This document shows, in pieces, positions 37,904 to 48,800 of a stretch of 64,000 bases of DNA. Position numbers and translations under genes: made by a program. The stretch is from Trichoplusia ni. Lineage: Eukaryota; Arthropoda; Insecta; Lepidoptera; Noctuidae. Location of the stretch: contig NC_039495.1 of NCBI RefSeq assembly GCF_003590095.1, positions 3,395,589 to 3,459,588 on the forward strand. Reading direction: 5' to 3'. Under the pieces are notes generated by a model. The model worked only from the letters and a program-made list of their open reading frames with translations, was not told the DNA's origin and did no database searches. Each line of letters opens with the position of its first letter. Position 1 is the stretch's first letter.

Positions 37904-39781
37904 TTAATCAACTTCCGTGATGGTTGGTCCGTCGCTGCCGCCCTTGCCGGGCTTCCCGCCGTGCAGCTTCCTCATGATGGGCGCGCACTCCCTGCAGACC
38001 TCCTTATACTTGTCCTCGTACTCGTCCTTCTCAGCCAGGCTGTTGGCCTCCAGCCAGCGCAGAGTATCGTCACACTTGCGGCGGATCTTCGAGCGCTCCA
38101 TTTCATCCAACTTACTTCCTACTTCCTCAGTGGCCTGCTTCACACTGAACACGTAGTTCTCCAGTTTATTCCTCGCTACCACACGCTCCCGCTGCTTTTC
38201 ATCATCGTCCTTGTACTTCTCAGCATCAGACAACATTCTATCTATCTCAGCTTGAGAGAGACGACCTTTATCGTTCTTTATAATTATATTCTTACTCTTG
38301 CCTGTACTGTTTTCTTTAGCGGACACGTTCAGGATGCCGTTTGCATCTAAATCAAAAGCAACATCTATCTGAGGCACGCCACGCGGTGCTGGAGGTATTC
38401 CAGTCAAGTCAAATGTTCCCAACAAGTTATTGTCCTTCGTCATCGCTCTTTCGCCTTCGTAAACTTGAATGGTTACTGCTGACTGATTGTCGGAATACGT
38501 CGTGAAGGTTTGCGAATGCTTGCAAGGTATCTTAGCATTGCGTTCAACGATAGCAGTCATAACGCCACCGGCTGTTTCGATGCCCAAGGATAGTGGAGCT
38601 ACATCGACCAGCAGAACATCCTGGATCTTTTTGTGACGCTCCCCACTTAGTATAGCGGCTTGCACGGCTGCTCCGTAAGCTACCGCCTCGTCGGGATTAA
38701 TGGATAAGTTTAACTTCTTTCCATTAAAGAAATTTTGTAGCAAACTTTGTATTTTTGGGATGCGTGTCGAGCCCCCGACTAGAACGATATCATGTATGCA
38801 ACTTTTATCTAACTTAGCATCATTCAAAGCCTTCTCAACAGGCTCTATAGTTGTTCGGAACAAGTCAGAGTTCAGTTCTTCAAACCGTGCTCTTGATACT
38901 TTTGAAAAGAAATCTATACCTTCGTATAAAGCATCGATCTCAATGCTAGCCTCCGTGCTGGATGACAGCGTCCGTTTGGCCCTCTCAGCGGCCGTGCGAA
39001 GACGTCTTAGCGCTTTTGGATTGGAATTCAAATCTTTCTTATGCTTTCTTTTGAATTCGTCAGCAAGAAAATTAACCAGCCTACTATCAAAGTCTTCACC
39101 GCCAAGATGTGTATCGCCAGCAGTTGATTTAACTTCAAATAGAGAGCCTTCATCAATGGTTAGTACAGACACATCGAATGTCCCGCCTCCGAGATCAAAG
39201 ATGAGCACATTACGCTCACCTCTTAGATTTTTGTCTAAACCATAAGCAAGAGCAGCAGCTGTAGGTTCATTTATAATGCGAAGGACGCTCAAGCCGGCAA
39301 TGGCTCCAGCATCTTTAGTGGCTTGTCTCTGCGAATCATTAAAATAGGCCGGCACTGTAATTACTGCTTTTGTCACTGACTTCCCTAAGTACGCTGAGGC
39401 GACATCCTTCATCTTGATGAGTACCATGCTGCTGATCTCTTCAGGAGCGAAGCACTTAGTCTTTCCTTTATACGTAACCTGTATTTTAGGTTTTCCTCCT
39501 TCGTTGACAACTTTGAAAGGCCAATGTTTGAGATCTTGTTGGATCTTAGGATCGTCATACTTGCGTCCAATGAGACGCTTAGCATCAAATATTGTGTTGC
39601 TCGGATTCAGAGCCACTTGGTTCTTCGCTGCGTCACCGATGAGGCGTTCAGTATCAGTGAAGGCAACGTACGAAGGTGTTGTTCTGTTTCCTTGATCGTT
39701 CGCTATTATATCAACATTGCCGTGTTGCCAAACACCCACGCAGGAATATGTCGTTCCTAAATCAATTCCAACCGCAGCCAT
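37904..39781 (-). CDS. Heat shock 70 kDa protein (cytosolic Hsp70/Hsc70), intronless
   Basis: ATP-dependent chaperone that binds unfolded segments of client proteins with Hsp40 and nucleotide-exchange partners. It is complete at 625 residues from ATG to TAA in one exon. The ATPase domain shows VGIDLGTTYSCVGV (about 4-17), the phosphate loop IFDLGGGTFDVSV and the third signature DIVLVGGSTRIPK. The substrate-binding domain follows. There is no signal peptide, and the C-terminus ends PTITEVD, close to the cytosolic EEVD tail but with Thr in its first position. The tail between lid and terminus is short (GGKPGKGGSDG), without the GGMP repeats of constitutive Hsc70. No clear array of heat-shock elements is visible upstream, so inducible or constitutive status is open. 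Which paralogue it is cannot be told. Confidence 0.96.
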   Translation of the reverse strand: MAAVGIDLGTTYSCVGVWQHGNVDIIANDQGNRTTPSYVAFTDTERLIGDAAKNQVALNPSNTIFDAKRLIGRKYDDPKIQQDLKHWPFKVVNEGGKPKIQVTYKGKTKCFAPEEISSMVLIKMKDVASAYLGKSVTKAVITVPAYFNDSQRQATKDAGAIAGLSVLRIINEPTAAALAYGLDKNLRGERNVLIFDLGGGTFDVSVLTIDEGSLFEVKSTAGDTHLGGEDFDSRLVNFLADEFKRKHKKDLNSNPKALRRLRTAAERAKRTLSSSTEASIEIDALYEGIDFFSKVSRARFEELNSDLFRTTIEPVEKALNDAKLDKSCIHDIVLVGGSTRIPKIQSLLQNFFNGKKLNLSINPDEAVAYGAAVQAAILSGERHKKIQDVLLVDVAPLSLGIETAGGVMTAIVERNAKIPCKHSQTFTTYSDNQSAVTIQVYEGERAMTKDNNLLGTFDLTGIPPAPRGVPQIDVAFDLDANGILNVSAKENSTGKSKNIIIKNDKGRLSQAEIDRMLSDAEKYKDDDEKQRERVVARNKLENYVFSVKQATEEVGSKLDEMERSKIRRKCDDTLRWLEANSLAEKDEYEDKYKEVCRECAPIMRKLHGGKPGKGGSDGPTITEVD

Positions 39782-40308
39782 TATTTATTCGTTTACTTAA
39801 GATTTCACAGTATGTTATGTTTGATAATTTGACAGTTTAATATGATGTTACTTTCTGAATTTGAATACTCAACCTTAGAATAAAATATTAGTTTTCAGTC
39901 AGTATTTCATTTGATAACTACTGATTTCCATTTGTTTTAATTTTTTGGATACAACAAGGTATAGTTAAAAACCGGCAGTTTGATAGCTTTACCACTAAGT
40001 AAAGAAAAGTAACTACCCCGCAACATTGCAGCTTAATAAACTATTAGATCCGTGATAACCAAACGTAAGTTGACAGAATATGTCAAAAGTACAGTCAATG
40101 TCATTAATAAACAATCACAAACCGAGTGACTTTCTTACAATTATTTTGTCTTCTGGTTACCGATAGACTTTTTTGTGAATGTTAAATATAATGTGCTAAG
40201 TTAAAATAAGTGTAAAAATCAACAGAAAATTTGAAAATTGTCAAAGACAATTGCTCGAGAATACAACATAACCTAAAACAGATTGTTTTGATATATTTTC
40301 ATTACAAC
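39782..40308. promoter_or_regulatory. Shared upstream region of the divergent Hsp70 and GPN3 genes
   Basis: About 0.5 kb separates the two start codons, so both promoters must lie here or overlap. I see no TATA box in the expected position for either gene. There is no run of three alternating GAA/TTC units that would make a good heat-shock element; the nearest is ttctgaatttgaa near 39852-39864, with wrong spacing. Confidence 0.5.
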
Positions 40309-42937
40309 ATGCGGTACGCACAACTAGTTGTAGGCCCTGCCGGCAGTGGAAAAGTAAGAACCTAAAGACCTTTACTGTCCTAACGTAACTCCTATTACTA
40401 CGACCAGATATTAAATATTATTAATCTCTATACCATGTAAGATATCAGACGGCACTACTAAGGCCGGTACAGGAAGAGATGGCTAGGACACTTGACACAT
40501 ACCACGAAGGCTGGTGAGGTGTAACGCAGGATGTTAAAGAGAGAAAGAAGAAGTTAAGGAATCCCTTTGTCCATCTATGGATCATTAAAGACTATTAGGG
40601 CAGCCAAAAGCAATCAAGCACCCTACCTTATAAACAGCCATTCCTTTTATAAAACAACAATTTACTTCAACTTAATCGTCAAATTATTCTTTTTTTTTTA
40701 TTGTTTTGTCTCTTACAGTCTACATACTGCTCAACAATAGTGAAACATGCAAGTGATGCTAAGCGAATAGTTGAGGTGGTGAACTTGGATCCGGCCGCTG
40801 AACATTTTGATTATGAGCCCCTGGTTGATATTAGAGAGCTGATACACCTGGATGATGCCATGGAAGATGATGAGCTGCAGTTTGGACCTAATGGTGGACT
40901 GGTGTTTTGTGTAGAGTAAGTATTTAGAAAAATAAATTTTCTTTATTGCGTTTTTACTGTAAATGAAGGCTTGGTGTTTTTTATAAGAAACTAGCTGTAT
41001 CCCACGGTTTCACCCACGTATTTTTTTTTTATTTGCCGCAATTTGTCCATATCTCACCGTTTAAACCTTCCCTGAACTGGTATGAATATTTCACGACTAA
41101 AATTAACTAATACAATAATGCAATTTAATATTAAATTAATAATGCAATGGGTGTTTTTTATATTCTTGATAAGAAATAAAACACAAATGTTATGTATATA
41201 ATAAGATATGTATTAATAATACAATGTTACGTACTGTATGTTAAAAAAAACAATAATTATTTATTGTTGGAATTGCATTGTACCTAATTCTCTTTTATTA
41301 AAGATAGTAGTAATTTTTTATATTACTGTTGATACACTAACTAACTTTTTGATAGGAAGTTATGAACAAAAATCTTCTTTTAGTAAATTTCAATCCTGTA
41401 ATGTATCAGTGTAATAGAGTTTATCCATAAAAAAATAACTAAACAACAACAACAAACTGGCTCCTGTGAGCCAATTTTGTATTAGCCAATTTTTCTTTTA
41501 ACAAATTGCTAATACAAATTCTGTATCATATTCTTCATTCCTTCTTTATTTACTTCTAGAACTCTTCTAGAAAACTGTGACTGGCTCGAAGAGCAGTTAG
41601 GTGATGTGGATGACGACTACCTCCTGTTTGACTGTCCTGGTCAGATAGAGCTGTACACACACCTGCCCGTCATGAGGAAGCTGGTGGACCTGCTTCAGAA
41701 GTGGAACTTCAGGATATGTGTTGTCTTCATGGTGGACTCACAATTCATGATCGATGGAGCTAAATTTTTATCAGGTAACACTAATGATAGAATGAATGTT
41801 TCTTGCAAATTATGGTTATATTTTATAAAATTGAGTGTTTTTATTTTTGGTAAATTCCTTTATTGACTTACTAATAAATATTGGCTTGGACACACATAAT
41901 GTAGCTTGTCTTTTTGGGTTACAATGTCGCAAGACGTCACACTCGATCTTCTTCATCATCATTGATGCGGCATTAAGTACTTCCCTTATAGTTTCGTGGG
42001 TTGTGACAATCTATCAGACAAATATTTTGAATTTACATATGGTTCTCAAATATTAAATTAATGTAAAGGACAGGTACTCTAGGAATATTCAAAGATACCT
42101 GAGTTTTAACATATATTACCAAAATTTTAATGATAATTTCAGGCACAATGGCAGCACTTAGTGTTATGGTAAATCTAGAATTACCTCATGTTAATATTCT
42201 TACGAAAATGGACCTGCTCAGCAAATCAGCTCGGAGACAGATTGATGAGTATGTATACTTTTGTCTCTTACCTTATCCTATACCAAAGACAGACCCACCG
42301 CCAAGTCTCCAAGTCATTGCCGAAAACTCCATCAAAGTTAGTTTCACCCTAAACATACTCGCATCTCACTCCCCTCACCCCAACAACATAATTATTAAGA
42401 AAATTCATCTTCAACTTCATCAAGAGCTGACTCATCCCAATGTCACCTTCAACTCACTGCAAATTTAATCAACTCATCCCCAACACACCATGAGCTCAAC
42501 CTTAATTCACCTTAAACTATCTAAATCAAATCATCCTACGGTCGACTATCACTTGTAAGTCTTGTAACACAGAATACCAACCTAAATTGTAAGGCGACGG
42601 TCCCACCCCACATTATCACCACATAACTGATTGTCTGCTGTAACTCAGTTTACCTTCATTCCTCAGCTACTTAGACCCCGATCCACACGTGTTACTAGCA
42701 GACATGAGAAACGCAAAATCAAAATGGCACGAAAAGTACGCGAAACTCACTGAAGCGATCGGCGAAGTGATCGAGAACTTCTCCCTGGTCCGCTTCTACC
42801 CCCTCAACATAAAGGATGAGGAAAGCGTGGAGAATATCATGCTGACCATAGATAATATTATCCAGTATGGAGAAGATGCCGATGTGAATGTCAGAGACTT
42901 TGATGAACCCGATCCAGAGGATGATAACTGTGATTAA
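40309..42937 (+). CDS. GPN3: GPN-loop GTPase 3
   Basis: A small GTPase of the GPN family, known to work with GPN1 in assembly and nuclear import of RNA polymerase II. Five exons, 40309-40353, 40719-40915, 41560-41774, 42143-42248 and 42667-42937, splice in phase to 277 residues, close to the usual 280-odd. The P-loop GPAGSGKS is split by intron 1 after Lys15. The GPN-containing part reads LQFGPNGGL. FDCPGQIELYTHLP is the G3 region and TKMDLLSK the G4 motif. The C-terminus is acidic (PDPEDDNCD). A + strand AATAAA at 43080-43085 is a possible polyadenylation signal. Introns carry transposon remnants. Confident identification. Confidence 0.95.
40455..40610 (+). mobile_element. Degenerate 3' end of a non-LTR retrotransposon reading frame in GPN3 intron 1
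   Basis: Translated in shifted frames, the stretch gives GRYRKRWLGH-like then DTYHEGW and VTQDVKERKKLRN. This resembles the C-terminus of lepidopteran endonuclease/reverse-transcriptase polyproteins (GRPxKRWxDD followed by W...A.DR..WK). Frameshifts and a stop mark it as dead. Assignment to a clade is not possible from this much sequence. Confidence 0.5.
40989..41025 (-). mobile_element. Helitron-like 3' terminus remnant
   Basis: On the - strand the text gggtgaaaccgtgggataca ends in gctag followed by T. That is the familiar lepidopteran form of a GC-rich short hairpin followed by a CTAG terminus, as expected for a Helitron 3' end. The copy is diverged and short, in GPN3 intron 2. Confidence 0.4.
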
Positions 42938-43554
42938 AAGTATTTTAATAGATTTTTTGTTTGTTTCATTTATTAACAAACATATTTGTGATTACGAACA
43001 TAAACTTTGCGTAATTCTACCTTTACACGAACGTCATGTTTGGCACAAATGGTTTGCTGCGATTGTCTTATTTTGTAGAAATAAACAATTTGCTTCAAAT
43101 CTCAAGTTTGATACGAATATCAAATTAGCTAACTCTTTAGGTGAGTTAAGCCACGTGAGGTGCGATATAAGATAAGAAGATCCACTTACATTCTGCCCAC
43201 TGTCCCAGGCCTCGCACGGGATTAGTCTAAGAATTTAAAAAAAACTACAAAATAATCTTAATTAACCTTTATTTGACAAACATAAACATTGTTATAGTAA
43301 TTACGCTACATTATCGATATACATAAAACACTAAGCTACACATACGCGTCCTAACCAGGTTACAACTAAAGTCCTCTATAAGAGGATGAACAAACGAGTT
43401 GCATTCAACACTGTTACATAACATGGGTAAAAGTGATCACTTCAGTCACATTAATCAATTGCCTAAGTCTTAGATAATTCCTGGGAAAGTGTTTAACAAG
43501 CTAAAATTTTAAATAAAAACCACTCCCGACGTTAAAAAGTCAACCCTCCCTATA

Positions 43555-43720
43555 ACTTTTAAATGGCTCGACCGATTTTAATCAATTCTAAATTTATAAT
43601 ACAAATCAAACTAAATTGAAGTCGCTCAATTCGTTCTGGAGCTATGATGCCAAAAACAGGCAGACAGACAAACACGTCAGTAGTCTTTTTGCGTCGGGGA
43701 TTAAAAATTATGATATAACT
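43555..43720. repeat. Interspersed repeat fragment of lepidopteran type
   Basis: Contains aaatggctcgaccgatttta, then gttctggagctatgatgcca, then a run of cagacagaca and later ctttttgcgtcggggattaa. This chain of short motifs is, from memory, common in degenerate lepidopteran non-LTR or Helitron copies. No ORF remains. Confidence 0.45.
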
Positions 43721-44712
43721 TTTAAAAATGAAGTTTATGTAGTATAAGATTCAACATAGGGGTTTTATAATTTGCTAGAATGTATTGGCAAGTTTTGGCC
43801 TATATTGATGACAATTGAAAGTCCATGTGAGTAGGGTATAATGCCTATAAAAAGCATGAACGTTTAACATTAATCAATGAATCAACATAGCCTATCGCGT
43901 TCTACTGCCGAACATGAGTCGAGACCATAAAATATGACGACACAAAAAGCACCCTCAATTCTGGAGAATTGTTATTTCTAAAAGCGAATGGAAGTATTAA
44001 TTTAAAATATGCCATTTACATGCATTTGAGCGATTTTTATAGTAGATTTATTGATTGATTTAATGTTATACGAATTTTGAAACTACAGAAAATAAAATTG
44101 TTATATTTGTCATATTTATGAGATCCCAAATGTTTACCTAATCTTTTCATGAAGAAAAAATACGTAATTATAAAAAATCTTTACAACCATTAAGACGTGT
44201 TATCTTGTCAATAGTTGGTATTGTCGAACAATCAACTGTTATTAACGCTTATTTCTATTCCACAGGCATTATGGTAATTGTCCTATTACGATATAAATAA
44301 GGCCACAATAAATAAAAACTAATTAGCAACTGGCTTTGCAATTTGGATGAAAACATCTTGAGAAAAAATCACCCAAAAACTTCAAAGGTGTATTAAGTTA
44401 CTTTAGAGGTCCTATGGGCGGTTAAAACTCTGATACAAGGTCGTACATCAATCATACCAAAAGAAAAAGGTTCTAAGTTAAAACCTAGGTTTAATACTTA
44501 TTATAGTGCTTATTTATTGCTACCAATCAAAAGTCCAGCTTCATGGTTCAAGTGTATTCAACTACATTACAATGTAAACAATTCAACAGAGTACATTTCA
44601 GTTAAGTAGACGAAAACACAAGATTAACTTAACTAAAAAAGTTAACCGTTGAATACTGAAACATCACATAATTTAAAAAGATTATTTTTCATATTTTTCT
44701 TTTTGTTTCCTT

Positions 44713-44780
44713 ATGGCTTATGGCTGAGTGGCATGACTGATCATGGCTATATGAGGTCGCGTTTTCAACCATATAGCCAC
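44713..44780 (+). repeat. Weak tRNA-like SINE remnant
   Basis: The text tatggctgagtggcatgact resembles an A-box region, and gaggtcgcgttttcaacc about 30 bp later is a degenerate B-box. Too diverged for certainty. Confidence 0.25.
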
Positions 44781-45866
44781 TCTAGCCCAGAATGGGATGA
44801 AGAGTAGTTAATAGAATGCTACTTACTCGTTCATCACAGCAAAAAGTAGCCTATGTAATAAATAATTATGATCATAATGGCTTGGGTTTTACTACAATTA
44901 CATGCTGGTATCACCCACAGCTGGATTTAGACTTCCCATCTTTACTGTTACTCTTAAGCCATACCTATACCAAAGTTGAACTGTTAGCAGTAATAGCGTA
45001 AGAGAAACGCAGGCGTAAAAAGACCTTCACATAGTCAATCTTAGTATGTAGAAGTGTCAGACATAACGGCCACTTAAAACTGAGTGAAGTTTCAGTATCC
45101 AGACCTAATATAGTTTAACAGTAAGGTATATAAACAATAAAGTTAACCATAGTACAATTAAACTAGACATTGTGTAGGATAACATAATGCATTGACATTA
45201 ACCAATGTATAAATTAAATCTACAGTTAGGATAGGGCAACACAGCGCTTGTTTATTTTTCATGCTGGTTAATTTTGGTAGGGTAATAACCAACTGTTATA
45301 ATTGCAGAGTGATGCAGGAGTAGTTGTGAAAACTTCGATCAAATGATGGTGGGTTAGGTTATGTAGTTAGGCATCAATACAGATAAACTTTAGAGTTTTT
45401 ATATATAAAAGTTGTGAAATCTCTGGGACAGAGAATATAAATATTGTTGATTTGAATACTGCTTTTGAACTCATTGTTCCTTGAATTTCGCGTGATATTT
45501 TCACGAAAATACCTTAAGTCCTTTTTTTCAGGCTTAAACAGAGGATTTATTTAATCGTTAATATAAAAAGGTGATGGCATACTCCCACGCTTGCCTTTCA
45601 AGTTACCCCATAATAAGATGTCTTGGATTATACAAGCTACAGTATTCTGATTTTCATACATCAGTAGCTTTATCCATATACGAGACATAAGTACGAGTAG
45701 AAGAGAGAATGAAACACGCATTTGATAGAGACCAAGTGCGATAAGAATTGTCATCTCACAGCTCACAGCCAACTTTAATACCACTTTGTTGAAACACTAG
45801 CGTTACTCTACCTTAAAATCAGCAGCAAGTAAGAAGCAAGCGCGTGTGTGGGTCGGCGTGTGTGTG

Positions 45867-48800
45867 CTATAGCGCGGGGCTGTCCTGCGGCTCGTCGTAG
45901 GGGAAGGCGCGCGCGTCCGTGATGCTGAACACGAAGCTGTTGCAGCCGAACTGCAGCAGCGCGCCGTGAGGGACCAGCGCAGAGCCCTCCCACGCGCCCG
46001 CGCGGGCCGCGTCCGGGCACGCGCAGCCCGCCTCGTCCGGGAGCGGGAGGGTCAGGCTGCCGTTTATACTGGAAGGGGAAATCGGTTGGCGAATTGAAGG
46101 ATTTTTATAACATACAATTGATAACAGATCACGAATCTGCAATTCCTGGCTAAAAGTAGAGTTAACTTTACCAATTAAACTATCAAGGTCACTGACCAAA
46201 GCTCGGATTTGTCCAGCATTTCGGTACTGCTACTGTCTCTTTAACGTGTTATGACAGGTTTTTTTTATTGCTACCCAAAAATTTGAACAACAGCAATTTT
46301 TTTAACTCCTTACGCAAAAAGACAGGTGTAATACAAGTTTGACATGTTTATCGGTATGTCTGTGTCAAAATAGCTCAAAAACGGATTGAGCAATAAATAA
46401 ATAAATGCGGAGAACATCACATACATTGTACTGAACCCAAAGTAAATTGCTAAAGCACTTGTGTTTCAGACACAACAAAGGACAAAACAAACACCCAGAT
46501 CCAAGACAATGTAGAAATGTGAATTTTTACATTGACCCCAACCGGGGATCGTACCCACTCAACCACGGAGGTCGTCTACAGCAATTTACAATCCATGCAA
46601 TTTGTCGTGCTGCGGACCCAGTGCGTCCGACCTATCGCGGTGTCCTAGTCTCGCTGTACGTACAGTTCCGCGCGCGGCTGGCGGCGGCTGACGGCGTCCC
46701 GCAGCGCGGCGGCGCGCGCGTCGGCGGCCCGCGCGGGGGGGGGGCGCCCCGACACGTCGCACGTGTACAACACGCCGTTCACGCTGCTGCCCCACTCCGA
46801 GTAGTTGATCAGCTCGAAGTGACGACTCACCTAAACAGGGGGAGGGGAGGGATGAGCGTATTTTCAGTCACACACGACATTTATCGCCGGGAAAGTGATG
46901 AAGCATCCTGTATTTATAATACTGACCTCATCCATAAATATTACAGCGTGGTTTCTCGAGACTCGCTTACAGTCGGTGGGGTCGAGTCGCACGTCACATC
47001 CACTGTCAGTACCAATGGTCAAGGAAGACAACCGCATGGGTATCGGCATGCCTAATCCATCACCTATGCCGTTCCTGTAATTCAAAGACAGAATTTAAAT
47101 GTTAACCTTGGGAAAGGGTGATTTTTACATGATCATGTTTTTACCTCGGCGATTTCTCAACGGCAATATTTTGTGTTTGTAGGGTTCTTAGTCGTGTAAT
47201 ATGCGGCATACTGTGCAGATCTCTATCTGTAACATCTCCACCATACCTGTGTGCAACGCTTCTCGTTCGTTTGGTTTTCGGTGACCGCGGGCCAGCCCCG
47301 GGGGGCAGGCAGACACAGCTACTCACCTCTCGAGACGGGTGATGGCGCAGAGCGTGGCGCGCACCGTGGCGTCGCTGAGCTGCGGGGCGCGCGGGGGGGC
47401 GGGGGCGGGGGCGGGGGCGGGCGCGGGCGGCGGCGCGCCCCACACCTTGCGCGCGATGCGGGCGCGGTCGGCGGCCGACAGCAGCTCGGAGGGCAGCGCG
47501 CGCCGCGCCAGGCCCAGGCGGGCGAGGCGCGCGCGGTCCACGCTGCGCCGCACCAGCGCCGCGCCCGCCGCCGACACCGCGCAGCCGCGCCACGGGCCCC
47601 ACGCCTGCTCGCCCGCTACCACCTGCGGACAGGCACGCGACTTACTACACTACGTAGCATAAGCAGCGTCTGCTACATTTACTACGTAGTAAACTGCACA
47701 GTGCCCTAACATAGCAAACCTGCGTAGCAAACTACGTGGTGCCCCAATATAGTGATCCTGCGTAGCAAACTACGTAGTGCCCCAATATAGTGATCTTGCG
47801 TAGCAGACTACGTAGTGCCCCTCTATAGTGATCCTGCGTAGCAAACTACGTAGTGCCCCTATATAGTGAACCTACGTAGCAAACTACGTAGTGTTCCAAT
47901 ATAGTAAACCTGCGTAGCAAACTTCGTAGTGCCGAAATATAGTAATTCTGCTTAGCAAACTACGTAGCGCCCTAACATAATGATCCTGCATAGCAAACTA
48001 AGTAGTGCCCCTCTATAGTGAACCTGCGTAGCAAACCACTTAGCGTCCCAACATAGTGATCCGACGTAGCAAGCTACGTGGGGTTCAAATTATATGATCC
48101 TGCGTAGCAAACTACGTAGTGCCCTATCTAGTGATCCTATGTAGCAAACTACGTGGTGCACCAATATAGTGAACCTACGTAGCAAACTATGCCCCAATAA
48201 AGTGATCCTGCGTAGCAAACTACGTAGTGCCGGATATAGTGATCCTACGTAGCAAACTACGTGGTGCCCCAATATAGTGATCTTGCGTAGCAGACTACGT
48301 AGTGCCCCTCTATAGTGATCCTGCGTAGCAAACTACATAGTGCCCCTATATAATGAACCTACGTAGCAAACTACGTAGTGTTCCAATATCGTAAACCTGC
48401 GTAGCAAACTTCGTAGTGCCGAAATATAGTAATTCTGCTTAGCAAACTACGTAGCGCCCTAACATAATGATCCTGCATAGCAAACTAAGTAGTGCCCCTC
48501 TATAGTGAACCTGCGTAGCAAACCACTTAGCGTCCCAACATAGTGATCCGACGTAGCAAGCTACGTGGGGTTCAAATTATATGATCATGCGTAGCAGGCA
48601 CCGTAGCGTACTAACATAGTACGCTTACTGAATCAGAGAAGCAAGCCCCGAAATGGACGAACATAGTGAAACTCCTTCATAAGCTACGCGAAGCTCCAAC
48701 ACAGTGAACGCGCGTAGAATATTACTTTCCACTAAAATTGTTAACGTACGCAGTAATCTACGTACCTACGTAACTAAAGCCGGAACATCGCTATATTTAC

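Larger units (their letters stand above)
42938..45866. other. Intergenic region between GPN3 and PHF12 (convergent 3' ends)
   Basis: AT-rich sequence without a recognisable gene. It contains the GPN3 3' UTR (AATAAA 43080-43085), a fragment of an interspersed repeat (about 43555-43720), a weak SINE-like stretch near 44713-44780 and, at the right end on the - strand, the PHF12 3' UTR with a possible AATAAA at 45546-45551, about 320 nt beyond the stop. Confidence 0.6.

Noticed and set aside
38700..39245. 181-codon + strand frame inside Hsp70
   Set aside because: Antisense shadow of the Hsp70 coding sequence, common for this family.
42130..42468. GPN3 reading frame continuing past exon 4 into the intron
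   Set aside because: The donor gtatgt at 42249 and the matching exon at 42667 restore the conserved GPN3 C-terminus; the read-through is intronic.
47251..47709. 152-codon + strand frame over PHF12 exons
   Set aside because: Shadow of the Arg/Ala/Pro-rich coding exon on the opposite strand.
47684..48600. CRISPR-like array
   Set aside because: Regular repeats, but the whole 38-bp unit is conserved and no unique spacers exist; it is an intronic minisatellite of a eukaryotic gene.
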